Assembly: GCA_023374025.1 (NCBI GenBank)
Contig: SIJG01000184.1
Span: forward strand, 29,506-93,505
Direction: 5' to 3'
DNA length: 64,000 nucleotides
Source: Heterodera schachtii
Lineage: Eukaryota > Nematoda > Chromadorea > Rhabditida > Heteroderidae
Below, piece by piece: positions 1 through 13,100 of this stretch (position 1 is its first letter; the number at the start of each line of letters is the position of its first letter). The notes beneath the pieces are model-generated. The model saw only the letters and a program-made list of their open reading frames with translations, had not been told where the DNA came from and made no database searches. The position numbers and the translations under genes are program-made.

Positions 1-3000
1 AAGCTGCTTCCAAACTGTGAACGCGAGATTTAGCATTAAATAAAATATACTTTTTTATAATTTTTATAAATTAGAGAGTGTTAGAAAGTGGGACATAAAC
101 ATCTAAAAAATTATAAATTTATTTTTTCACATTTAAAAGTTGTTCTGCGTAATATAAAGAAGAAAAATATTAATATAATTTTTAAATGTAAGTTACTTTA
201 TACTAAAGCAAACTCTAATAATCACACATTTGGTTGGACTCGATATAGGATTGTGCAAGTTATTTGAAAAAACTTACCATAAAACCCATAATTTATGAGC
301 ATTAAATTATGATTTAAGTCAAAGTCAATATATTTATTAAAATTTATTAAAGTTAAAGTATTAGCTATGATAATAAATAAATATCACTAATTTAAATTAT
401 GATTAACAAATTCATTGACTCAAATTCAATAGTCTTACTATTATTATTTAAAAATGAATATGACCAATAAATAGGTGAGTTTTAAGAGCATTAGATTCGA
501 ATATTTAAATCATTATTATAAATAAATTTTAAAGAAATACATCAATTTTTTTAAATTATTTTAAATCATATTTAAAGGGTTTATAAACAAAAGATAAATT
601 TTATTATTATAAAAAACATAATTAATTTTACTATAATTATTATTATCAATCAATTTTTATCTAATATAAATAAATTTGATCAAATCCTGCCGTGCTATAA
701 CCATCGATGCCTGTTCGTGGTGGATGCTCTACCGGCTATTTCAAATTAGCAAATTCGAAAATAATACTAAAGTTTAAAATACTTAGAACCAATGCCACTT
801 TTAATTCTGAAAATCAATAATTCTAATAAAAATTATTTTATAAATACTAGCAAAACTTGGATAATTTAAAATACTTGCAAATAATATATAAAATAAAATA
901 ATAATGCAACTGACCAAACAGATTTGTCTCAGTCAGTAAGAACTAGAAAAAAAGCATGTATGCTATATGGTGCGCAAAATATTTGAATAAATAATATTAG
1001 TCCTAGAATAGAAAACATAAAAACCAAGCAAAAAAAATTATTGGTAACTAGTACGACAAAAAATTTATGCACCGAACGATATTCAGGAAAAAAAATTATT
1101 GATATAGTCAGATGATATGATTTATTTAAAAAATAATATTTTCAAAACCTACTCTGTTAAAATATCTTATTATAATCTAGATTAAAAATTTTCATTTGTA
1201 AAAATAAAATTTTATTAGCTAATTATATAACAATAAAAAACAACCTAATAATGTAATGGAATCTATATGTAAGTGAGTTGAAATTTTTTTAATTAATAGT
1301 TCTGAATATAGTAAATATTAAAATCTCAAAAGAAAAAAAAATTAATTACGATATTACAGAAAGGATACATACGTTCACAGATCGGAGGAATATTAATTAT
1401 TATTCCTAAAAGTAATAAATCTATAGAAAAAAGCTAATTTGAAATAAATAAGAATGTTAACTGTAAATTTAGGCGGCGTTAGAAATTGTTAATTTTCATT
1501 AAACACAAAACGCTACATTTATTGCTTATTCTATAATCATAATAATTATTTTCTTAACTTTAAAATTAATAATCATTCAGTTTATAATAAGTTATGGCCA
1601 AAGTTTTGATTAAATATTTTGAATTTAATTTAAAAAGAGATTATTATATTATATTTGGAGATTGCCTTATGGGCGCGCCTTTTTTTTATTTAACCCAAAA
1701 TTTTTAGTAATAAATAAAAATGATCTATGGTTGCTTCGATTAATATAATTTTTAATTTATTTAAAAAAGAACTAAGCATAAAAATTTTATAACCCATCCG
1801 ATAGCAAAATTAAATTTTCATAATTACCTTAGAACAAAATCACTATTCAAAAGATAAATCATTTAAATAAGCATTAAAAACAAATAGGTGAAAAATTTCT
1901 AAAATTCGATTTTTTACATTTGATCTTTTGGTTAATAAAATATAAATATATAAAAAGTAGAGGAAGACTTAATTTCATTGTCTTTGATTAAAGTTTCTAA
2001 TTTATTGAATATTAAAAGTCAGTTTAACAAAAAATTGAATTTTCTTCATAAAAAATAATGAGATTTCCAGTAATGACTCACTAATAAATAAAATATAAAT
2101 TTGAATATAAGCATTAAAAAACAATAATGTGTTTAAAGGCTTGAAAATCCCAAAAAGGCATTAAGACAAGTCATATAGTCTTTTTTCATCTTAGGAAAAG
2201 GCGGTGGAAAGCGACGAAATGGCCTAAAATTATCATTACATAATTGATTAGGCTTTTATTACTAGGGAAGGATTTATTGAAAAATCCGAAATAATTAACT
2301 AAATAGTGACCAAAAAATGCCAAAATAGTGGCGAAAAAAAGTCCAAAATGAGTGAATTTTCCTTACAAATTTAAAAAATCGCGCTGGGAAAAATACGACG
2401 AAACGCTAAAACAGTGTCAAAAAATATTTTATTGGCCAACTTCCAAAATTTTTTTTAATGGTAAAGCTCAAAATAGTGATGAATAGTGGCCTTAAAACGA
2501 AGAATCAAAATATTTGCATAAAAATTTAATTCCAACAATTTTATCAAAAAATAACATTTCCGAATATGCATTATTCTTTAGCCTTTTTTACAGCAGCAGT
2601 TCATTCATTTTAATTTTTTTTCACTACAGATAATTCATAATTAATTCCAACGATAAAATTTACATTTTTTAGTGTTTTGCTATAATAATATAAAGTGAAA
2701 TAATTATTAATCAAAATTTAAGTCAAGCATTAAAACTCAAACAAATAAAGTATCATCAGAAATAAAAATTTATGATAAAATAATTTAAAATATCATTAGG
2801 CTATAAATTACATATACTTATTATTTTTTTCAAAATAATGGTATCTAAAAAATGTCAATAAAAAATAATACCAAAATTAATTGGGTATACAAGTTCAAGA
2901 TCTTTGTCAAGTTAAATAATTAAAATTCAAATAAAAAAACCAAAAATTATTAACATATTCAAATGGCTTGAAAATATGTACTTTATTGAAAATATAATAA

Positions 3001-4639
3001 TTAAATATAATGTATAGACGAACAAGGTAGCGTACAAAGAGGACAAACAATCATGAATATGTTCCATCAAATGAAGTTAATAAAATTCCAAAATATAAAA
3101 ATTTGATAAAATATTAAAATAAAAAAAGTTTCTGTTTTTTTAGTAATTTAAGCTAAAATTATTTTATATAAATAAAATATTTATAAATTACAATGTCCAA
3201 TTCCGAGGTGTCGATTCAATAATTTTTAATTACGAAAATTTTAATTAATCAAAAAATTTCGAATTTATTTAAGTTAGCTACAAATAAAGTAAATGCAATA
3301 AGTTTGAGTATAAAAACTTTAGCAATGTTTAGTTTAATTTTTATAAAATACAAAAAATTTTGAAATAGAATAAAAACTAAAAATCGAAAAAGCTCAATAA
3401 TAAAAAGTAAGAAAGCATTAACAATCAAAAAATAAAGAAATAACTTGTTTAAATGAATATAAAAAACAAAAACAAAAAAAATATTTACATAAAAATAAAA
3501 TAAATTCATTCTTTGGAATAATGTTATGTGCGTTTCCTCGAGGACCAGTTCATCATCAAAGCAATTATTATAATTGAATATTTAATTTTATTTCAATCCA
3601 AATTAACTATTTTTATGTATAAAATTGAAAAAAAAAATTAAATAACTTTATAAAAAAAAATTGAATAAAATAGTTTAGAGAGTTCAATTAAAGTTATTAA
3701 ATTAAAGAAATTAAATTTACTGATGTTGCAAAATGCTATAATTAAAAAATGAAAATGTATCCATTAATTATTCTCTGTCAATAAATAAGGAAATATTTGA
3801 TAACAAAAACTTGTATACAAAACTTATTGAATTTCTTTACATTAATAATTAATTAACAAATCGAAATATTAATCAATAAATATTTGATAAATAAGCACCA
3901 AGCGAAGCTTAACAAAAAAAATGTATATAAAATAACAGTAGCTGTAAGATAATTAGTAAATTCAAAAAACATAAGAAGTTTGCTTCAATAAAAATACGTT
4001 TATTACAAAAATAATAAAGCTTTTTAATAATATATTTAATTATAAACACAAAAAACACCAATTCATTTTTATTAGAGATTCACAATTTTCAAATTAATGT
4101 AATAAATTTGAATGACCAGGCTTTGACACAGTCACGGATTTTCAATAAGATTAAAAATATACTATTTTATTATAAATAACTAGGGCTTCTTTTTTAGGCA
4201 AATGCCTAAAATTTTTGCGCACTTAATACGCACAGATAAGCACGAAAAACGCGTTTTAATACACCACTAAAAATTGAAAAAAATTTTCACAAAAATTGAT
4301 CCTCAAAATCAATTATTGTTTCTTAATAAAAATTTTTGATTTAAAAAAATATTTTTATCGAAAACAACTTTAAAACAATTGAAATATGGGAAAAATAAGT
4401 TTTTTGATTAATTTTTACGGTTTTGCTACCTAAAAAGCTTTAAAAACAATTTTTTTTTGCCTATTTTGGTGCCTAGTTGAGGATTTTTGTGCCTATTTTT
4501 TTAACTACAAAAATTAAGTTTTATTTGGGCAGGAAAACATTCATGAATTTAAAATTATAAAAATTCCATTTTTGGTCTAAAGAATAATTAAACTCAATAA
4601 TTTAATTTAATTTATTTTATTTTAATCAACAAACCAAAG
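1..4639. other. AT-rich gene-poor flank
   Basis: No recognisable gene. The only longer open frame (3249-3509, minus) is a run of F, L, I, Y, N and K codons, as expected from AT-rich DNA, and is not supported. The stretch 2560-3000 is an older copy of a repeat seen again at 19080-19640. At 2280-2500 several short phrases such as AAAATAGTG recur, which suggests an old degenerate repeat. At 4180-4510 a slightly more GC-rich patch carries recurring TGCCTA words. Confidence 0.6.
2560..3000 (+). repeat. Diverged dispersed repeat, copy 1
   Basis: This is the partner of the copy at 19080-19640, in the same orientation, with the same ordered series of matching words. The left and right limits are approximate. 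Confidence 0.65.
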
Positions 4640-4780
4640 AAAATTGTTTTGTGTTTTGGCCGTGTGGCACTTTACTCGTAAAAGTAAAGGCCTCTTTGGC
4701 ATTTTTAAGAAAACAAAATTTTCCCAGAAACAAGGTTGGTGAAGCGTGTAAATATTTTTTGAACACGTTCAAGGGCGTTC
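4640..4780 (-). mobile_element. Fragment of non-LTR retrotransposon (RT C-terminal end)
   Basis: The reverse complement of this stretch matches the 3' part of the reverse-transcriptase reading frame at about 9700-9810. The shared words TTTGGCCGTGTGGC and ACTCGTAAAAGTAAAGGCCT read in the same order. The fragment has lost both the rest of the ORF and the 3' tail, so it is a dead remnant in inverted orientation to the copy at 9.4 kb. The 60-aa plus-strand open frame here is antisense to the real coding sense. Confidence 0.7.
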
Positions 4781-7700
4781 GGAAAATGGATTATAATACA
4801 ACTTATATTCCAAAATCGCTTTTAAATTTGTAACAATTCGTAAGAAAGTGATAAAAAGGTGAAACAAAATTTACCTTATAGAGCAAATGCGGATTTTTGT
4901 AGTATTTTACTTTTCCAGAGCGACATTTCAGAACCGATATTGCAAATTCTTATTTTTTAATTAATATTTATTTATATTTTTAGTATTTTTTATTGCAGGA
5001 ATCAGTATTAGGACTTTACATGATTGATAAAATCTTGTGCACATAAATAAACTAACATTTTGATCATTTCATCTAAAGGTAGGTGAAGGTCATAACATGA
5101 AATTCTTTTGGAATAATTAAATTCATTATATTATTAATTGAATAAAAAAAAATTAAATTTAAGGTTTTAAATAGAAATCAACATTAAATTGTAAGATTAA
5201 TGTTAAAAATTTGTTCATATTTATGTCATCTGTTTTCCACAACATATAAAAATATTTTCTCTAATTTGACTTATATTAACTATATTTGTTTAAAAATAAA
5301 ATTTAAATTTTGTAAAAAGTGTCTTTCAGATAGAGTAAATATAAAAATTATCGAAATTGCCACAAAAATAATTCATTTTTTAAATTAACATATCATTATT
5401 CAATATTTATAATGATTATTTTGTAATAATTTTAAATAATTATAAATAATTAAATAAAAAAATCGTATAAAATAAAATAATGAAAACATCTGAATTTTAT
5501 TGCAAGGTTAAGTGCTCAATAATAATAATTTTATCGTTACATATATACAATATAAAGCGCGAAAAAAACTTTTTAGGATATTATATTTCAAAATTTAAAT
5601 ATTTTCATTATTAGTTTTGCAACTAATAAGTATTTTAAAAAATGTTAGCATCAATATTATTGCAAACATTTGTTCTTTGAAATAAAAAACGTTTGAATAT
5701 GAATAATTTATATGATTATTCAAATAAATAATTTTTGTGCAAGAATTTTAAATTCAATAAATGATGTATAATTAATGTGTGCCAAAATAATAGGACCATA
5801 ACTGGATAATATTCTTCATTATTCTCGAAGAATGAAAAAAATTCTTTAGTGAAAATAAGCAAAAATCAGTCAATTTTAAAGGTTTTAAAATTAATAGAAA
5901 GTGAAAAAAGCTGGAAATGGGCCCTTTGGTTCAAATTTCGATTTTTAAGGCCTCATAACTTTTTTATTTTTCGTCTCACACCGGTAAAATTAAAAATTCA
6001 CACTAGAAGTCGACCCTGCTCTATCCAATGGTACCAAATTTAAACCCACTTTTTGAGTGACAGTTCGTGAGGTTCCCTTGTTAAATAGGCGAGGGTAGCT
6101 CAATGTCAAACACAGCAAGACATGATTTATCTAGGATAAAATGCAATAGGAGAGTATAATATATGCAATTAATATATTAAATTCTCCTACATATTTTCAA
6201 AAGAAAAAATAATATTAAAAATGTAGATTTATTAAAAAATTAATTTTTTATTATTCATTTAAATTAATAATATAACGCAATTTAATTTTATTACAAAAGA
6301 ATAACATGAATTTATGTAACGTTATAATACTATTTTCCGACAATTAAAACATCACATCCATATAATATTTTTAATAACTTCGTTTAAATTTGAAATTAAC
6401 AAGATTTCAAATATTCGATGCTTTAAAATTCTTCTTATTTTTATGACCAGATAAAATTTGAAATTTAAATGTTTGATTTAAAACTTCTATATTAAAATTA
6501 AAAAAGGTAGTCTTCAAGAACAGTTTAAAGAGGAAGGGTTATTATGCAAGAAATTTTATTTAATTATTCAACCACTATAGGTGAAATAATTTAAAATATT
6601 TAATGCTTAATACTGAAGAGCATATTAAAATTATTTATGTAAAGCAATCATATTTATGAATTTAAATTAAGGTTGCTCCGCGACCTCTTGGGGGGCGACA
6701 TGTCGGAAGTCAAAGCGAGGAGAAGCTCAATTGTCGGGAGTCGGGGACCCCGATCGGGGAATTACGAAATTTTATTTTAACCGACAAAAACATTTTTTCT
6801 TTCTAAATGCTCGTAAATCTTCTTTTTTCACTTCAATTATCTGATTTCGTTAGTGCCAGTAAGCGTGAGTCCAAACTGGCCTTTAAACCAGGGGCTTTCA
6901 TTTATGGAAATTTTATTGCATAATGTCACTATTTTATCAAGAATTTTTAAAGTCTAACGCAAAATTTTTTTTGATCTTTTGATCCCAAATGTTTGAAAAT
7001 TGTTGCAAAATGTTCATATTTTGATAGTAATATCTTATTTCTCGGGCTTGGTGTTAATTAGAGCCCAGCGGGATCGGGACTCCCGCGAGATTTTTGCGGG
7101 TTTTCCGTTCGGCACTCCCGTCACGGAAATTTTGAACTCACGATCCCGCTCCAGATCCCGGAAATTTTACCTAAAAATGGGAGTAAAAATGCACTGTATG
7201 AATTGAGTTATTTTGGCAAATTCAAATATCAATTTTTCCCGACGGGGCCTTAACAGATTTTTCCAAAAAAATCAATTTTTGCAATTTTGGACAATTTTTT
7301 GCAAAAAAAAATTGGAGTTTTGGGGGGCCGGCGGTGCCGATAGATGCCGTCGAAAAGTATTTCGGAATATTTAAATATATATATATATATTTTACAATGT
7401 ACAAATATTGTCAATTGGTGCAGATGTGAAAGAAATTAAAATATGGTATTATATGGCAATTTAACTATTTATTAATAAAAAAACGTTATAAGAAATTGTT
7501 TAAAGAATTTAAATGAATTATTTTAAATATTTTCTATTTTACAGATTAATATAATTTAATCCATCCACATAAAATTGACTTTTTGCACTCGTTCAACTTG
7601 CTGGGCCAAATCACCGATATATAAAGAAATCAAAACAAAAAAGAAAAACCATTCAAAAAAATAAAAATAAAATGTTTAAAAAAAGCAAAGATTATGACCT

Positions 7701-8878
7701 CAATTCAATATGATAAGTACATTTATTTGTTAGCGAGTTCAGTTTATGATAAAATTGAAAAAATGCACCATTATTTAAAAATAATATATATTCTTATACT
7801 AATTAAATAAATTTAGTAAAGAGCAGTATAATAATTAAAGGACAAATAATAAAATAAAAAATAAATTTAAAAGCGATTTTTATTCATAAAGCAAGTCGAA
7901 AAATTTAAAAAAGTTGTTTCCAAACGCAAGAGTTCTAAATTATAAATATGGCAAATACTTACCACAATTCGATTTTCCAAAACATTTGAAGAGTTCAAAA
8001 AAATAAATAAATAAATAAAATTGTATCATCACGTCTACAAATTTAACAATAATTCGTTGGGTTCTAAATTATATTTACAAAAAATACCAAATATTGACTA
8101 AAAAGCTAAAATTGGCCAATCTTAGAAAATACACTAAACTACTTAAAATGGTTTAAATCTTAAAAATGACAAATGTTATCAAACTCGAGCTTCAAACTTT
8201 TTGAGTTTTCAGGAAAAATTTATATTTTATTTTTGGATAAGGAATTTCATGCCATTTTTGATTGCAAGGACAGAATTACGTTTTTTGCTATCAAAAACTG
8301 TTAATAAATAAATAAATAAAAAAACATTACAATTCATACTCAAATTCTGCTTTACTCTGCTAAAATTTTATCTTATTTTAATTATATTCAAATATACTGC
8401 GCATAAAATAGTTATGGACAGAACATTGATTAGATGGATATTTTGAAAATAATAAATTATCTAAATAAAAATAATATATAAAACAAAAAGATAAAAAAAG
8501 ATAGTTCTGCTCGAAAAATAGTGAAATGGTCTGGAAACGCATGAAAACTTATAATAAAGACATAAATTGTATTTATTAAAGAAAAAGTACATACAAATAT
8601 AGATTATGATTTAATATTTTTGAAATGAAAAAAGAATAATTAAATATGTTCAAAATAATCAATAACAATTATTTGGCGTTAGATCATGATAAATAAGGGA
8701 TTTTAAATTAAATATTATTTAATTGTACGAATTTCCATTGACTTAATATAATTAATCCTTTTGATAAAACAAAAAGTATTTATTGTTTTTTGAATTCAAC
8801 ATGAATTTTTTAATAACAAACCAAAACCCAAATAAATGAAATAAAAATGGATTTTATATGCATATGTCAAATAGTTAA
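4781..8878. other. AT-rich gene-poor flank with GC-richer patches
   Basis: No gene recognised. Two GC-rich islands stand out. At 6668-6790 there is a GTCGGGAGTCGGGGACC-like patch, and at 7060-7180 a run of CGGGATCGGGACTCCCG-type short inverted repeats. A further patch at 7235-7350 contains GGCCGGCGGTGCCGATAG and resembles the interior of the inverted-array element at about 52235-52275. These look like remains of GC-rich repeat families rather than genes. The open frames crossing them are not supported by any recognisable domain. Confidence 0.5.
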
Positions 8879-8947
8879 TTGGTGAAAGATTCGAACTCAC
8901 GATTTTGAAACAAGAACAACTCATTGGTGGTCTACCTACTTATAAAG
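8879..8947 (-). other. tRNA-like remnant (low confidence)
   Basis: On the minus strand a stretch ends with GTGAGTTCGAATC, a near-perfect internal B box, preceded about 35 bases upstream by GTAGGTAGACCACC, which resembles a D-loop/A-box region. The acceptor and D stems do not pair well and the anticodon arm is irregular, so a functional tRNA is unlikely. It may be a decayed tRNA gene or the tRNA-derived head of a SINE. Confidence 0.25.
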
Positions 8948-9414
8948 TTTCATTATACTACAAAACTTCGTCAAATTGATACGTAATTCGTGGTTTTTTA
9001 GCCATTATCATGACCATCTTTTTACCCAATCAACTACCATTATTTCCAATTTTCGATGATTAATAGTTATTGTCGCTTTTAGTGATCCCATTTTTAGGAC
9101 ATTAATTGCCCTTAATAATATTTTATTAAATTAGTTTCATATTTAGTTATTCTTATACTAAAATTAGTTGATTTCATATAAATTAAATTGCTATTAGAAA
9201 GAATTAGTTTTTAGTTTTTTAATGTTAATTGTATTATGACAGAAATATCAAAAAAGAGTTCATTAAATAATGATTTTTTGTTTTATTGTATTTATTTTCA
9301 TTTATTTATCTTTTATTGTTAAATTTTTTTGTTCATTATTGATGCTAATTTGATAAATTATATATAATAAAAATATTTAAATATTTATCGTACGTAATGC
9401 ATATCTTAGAAATT
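8948..9414. other. AT-rich spacer, nothing recognised
   Basis: No coding, RNA or repeat signal could be supported between the tRNA-like remnant and the retrotransposon fragment. Confidence 0.4.
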
Positions 9415-10115
9415 TCCAGATTTTAAGAGTGTTAAAAACTAGAGAAATAAAGACTCTAACAGCAGCTTACAAAACTTTTATACGACCTCAATTAGAATAC
9501 GCTACCGAAGTTTGGAACCCTAATCTTAAAAAAGACATAGATAAAATTGAACGTGTTCAAAAATTTTTTACAAGAAAAGCACTTAGAAAATGTGGATTTG
9601 TGTACAAAAAATATGGGGAAAGACTAAAAATTACTGATTTACACAAATTAGAAGAAAGAAGAAAAATCAATGATTTAACAACAGCTTTTAAAATAATTAA
9701 AGGGTTCACCAGCCTTGATGCTGGGAAAAGTTTCTTTTTCTCAGAAAGGCCAAGGAGGCCTTTACTTTTACGAGTAAAGCGCCACACGGCCAAAACTCAA
9801 AATAATTTTTTCAATAGAATAGTAAAAAACTGGAATAATCTTCCAGTGGTAGCGGTGCAAATTAATAAGGCAAAGGAATTCAGGGGTTTACTAAAAGCAA
9901 TGAGTTCTGAGTAGGATTTTACATGTTCCATATTTACATTTTATATAATCACCTGTAATTTTTTAACATTTGATTTATTTTTATTCATTTTTATTACGTT
10001 ATTCATTTTGTATTTTTTATTTGACCAAATTTATTTGTTTTTCTTTTTCGCACCATATAAGAGCACTAATGTGCCTTTGGTTTGCTCGATAAATTAAATT
10101 TAAAAAAAAAATTAT
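9415..10115 (+). mobile_element. 5'-truncated non-LTR retrotransposon, 3' end
   Basis: This is the 3' end of a LINE-type element. The ORF end (9429-9914) is followed by a 3' UTR and a tail GGTTTGCTCGATAAATTAAA that runs into an A-rich end near 10115. The same 3' end recurs at 42478-42724 and part of the ORF recurs inverted at 4640-4780, so it is a dispersed family. The 5' truncation just upstream of the ORF fragment is typical of target-primed reverse transcription. Confidence 0.8.
9429..9914 (+). pseudogene. C-terminal fragment of LINE reverse transcriptase
   Basis: A 161-residue open frame matches the C-terminal thumb and connection region of non-LTR reverse transcriptases of the Jockey/CR1/RTE kind. 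The characteristic stretch YKTFIRPQLEYATEVWNP appears near residues 15-32, then an IE-x-VQ-x-FTR helix, and the terminal NWNNLP segment near residues 137-142. The catalytic FADD region and the endonuclease would lie upstream and are missing, so no activity is expected. The frame is open to the stop at 9914, which implies a fairly recent insertion. The ATG is not a true start; the frame is open a few codons further upstream. The exact clade cannot be set by eye. Confidence 0.8.
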
Positions 10116-13100
10116 ATAATGTTTAGTGTTATATAGTAATGCTTTCAATAATTTGAACATAAAATCACTTTAAAATAAATTTAAATTGCATTGTCCGTAA
10201 AACACTCATTGAGGATGGCACTTTGTGACGCTGTCATACCTAAATTATTCTTTCATCAAATACATTTTATTAAATTTATTTATATATATATATATTAATA
10301 TCTATTACTTATAATTAATTTATATTTTTTAAAAGCAATTTTAATTTTTATTATTTTCTTTTGTTTAGTTAATATAAAAAATTTTTTTTGTAAATTTTAA
10401 AATAAATAGTAACTTGAAACTAAAAAGTATTTATTCGTTTAGAATTATTTTCGTTTTTTTCAACATAAGTTCAATTGTTCGAGTCTGCGAAAATTCAGAG
10501 GCATACACCATATTCACGTGATATTAGATCGCTATTTTTTATAAATTCAATTAAATATGACTAATTAATTTTACATTTTAAATATACATTGTTAGTTTCT
10601 CGAAAAAAGGTATGAATGAACTCATTCCAATATATTTTTTAATAGTCTAGGGGCCAGTCACGGGGTTGAGCGGCCAGTACTGATTGGGTGTTTGTTGATA
10701 TTAAATTATTAATTCATCATTTTAAAAAATATTATCAAATTTATTTATTTTATTACTTTAATTTCTTTTAAAATTATTCTCTTGTTATCTGTCTCATCCT
10801 GAATAGAAAGAATTTGTTGGCATAATTATATTATTTTTTTAAGACAAAAACATTTTTTAAACTGACAATAATTCTTAGCCAATATATGTTTTAGTTGTCA
10901 AATTTATTAATTCGCTGTTGTTACATTACAAATTCTGCATTTACTTAGTTAGATATTTTAAATATTTAAAATCATTAAAATACTATTTGCTTTAAAATTT
11001 TATGATATTTCTATTAGCAGTTTTATTTATTTTCTATAAAAAGAGATAATTAATTTTAATAGTTATTAATTTTCTCCTTTGATGATATATATGCATGTTC
11101 ATTATTTCATTTATTTTGTAATATTATTTTTTCAAGGCTTCTCTTTTAAAATTCAAATATCATCTTTCAATCTAATCATTTAACTCATGACAAAGTTCAA
11201 CAATCGTTCTCATCATGTTGTTGCGGGCATTATGATAATAGCGTTAAATTATGTAATTTGAAATAAATGCAAATTTTTAATTAAATAAATTAAATTTTCT
11301 ATAAAATTTATACATATTTGTAATTCATTCAGAATGATCGAAGATATATATTAAGTTAAATATCGCAGTAAATAAATTATAATTATTTGAAAAATATTCT
11401 GTTATTAAGAGTTGCTGTAAAGGCTTTTACTTTTATTCTTGGTCAATTTATAATTATTTTAGCGTCTGTAGTAAATTTTAAAAATAATTTTTTTATATTT
11501 TTCACATCATTTTAAGTCAACTATTATACAAACTTAGAATTTTCTGTAAAAATCGTATTTTCTTGCAATTCAGCATTCTCTCTTTTTGCGTTTTGCCTAA
11601 AGCGTTTAAAAAATTGAAAATAGGCACTAAAAAGCTCAAATTAAGGGGTGTAAATGACAAAATTTAATTCAAAAAGCATTAAAATTAAGTCAAATCAGTA
11701 TTGAAATAATAATTTGAAAAACTAAAATTCTTATCAAGAAAAAAAATAAAATAATTTTGTTTTGAGATCTTATGAATAAGAATTCAAAATTAATATTAAT
11801 TTATCAGTAATTATGAAACACTTAGCCGTATTCTGATATTATGTTTTATGCGTGATTTCTGAAATTATTAGGTTTTTTTCTCAGATTTAATATTTTTTTA
11901 AATTTTCGTTACTGTTTTTTATTGGACAGTGTCAAAAAAGGATTTTTTCCAATATTCTACTAATTTTTCTTTAATTTAAAAAAATACAAAAAAAAAGAAT
12001 AAAAATATTTTAAATAAAAATTTTAACCTTTTGAAAAATAAAATTTCTCCGAGCTTTTCAGAGAAATTAGGATGATCATATTTTTATAAATTCTCCAGTT
12101 GTTTTAATTAAACCTATAATAAACCGAAAGATAAACAAATAAAAAATCACAGAATTAATATAAATTCTAACATAAATTTTGTCTTAAATCAAAGATACAA
12201 AAGTTCAATCTTGTTATAAATCCAGTTAACACTTTAATTTTTATTAAACCTTTAAAACCAAATTTTATTAATAACTTTTATATTTTAAAGCATATTTTAC
12301 ACTTAATATATAAGATTAACGTAATTAAAATTAATAAAGTGATAATTATTTTTAAAATTTTAATTTATCAACTATATTAAAAATGCAAGTTGAAAAATGC
12401 TTTTTAATTAGATTAATTAATTATAAACGAAAAATCCTTTTAGTTGAAAATATTGAAAAATAAGCAAAGTAAATGTTGTTTAGGTTTATTGAAATATTAC
12501 ATTTTAACAAAATATTTTCTTTATATTAAAAATTATTTTCAGATTTTCGAGTTGTTTCGAATTGTTGAATTTTAACAAATTTCGCATGTTCACTTGACGA
12601 AGAGGGATGATTTCATTTATAGAAATTGTTTTTTATTTTGTTATAATTGCAGAATCAATGCTAAAATTTTCTAGATCAGGAAATCGTGATTACTCCAAGA
12701 AATTAAAAAAGTTGATTTTTTCAAAATTCATTCAAAACTCAAGAAAATTATTTTTAATTCCAATGACTCCGTTTTAAAAAAGTTTAATTAGATTAATAGA
12801 AATTATATATAAAATAGAATAAACATTTTCATTTTTAAGAATATAGAGAAGACATTCTTCTGGAAAAACTGCACATTAATTTTGATTAAATTTATTACCA
12901 AAATAAAAAATGACTGAAATAAATTAACATATAAAATTTTATAAAAAAAGCATTACTTTATATTTATTTTATATAAAAGAATGAAAATCAATTTTGTTGA
13001 ATTCGTCTCCAAAGCAGTCAAAGACAATAAAAAAGAATAAAAAAAAAATTAAATTAGTTTCTAGAGAGCAGTAATTAATTTATCTGAATGCTATAAATAA

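Noticed and set aside
3249..3509. 86-aa hydrophobic minus-strand frame
   Set aside because: Composition is what AT-rich DNA gives by chance; no domain, no conserved neighbour.
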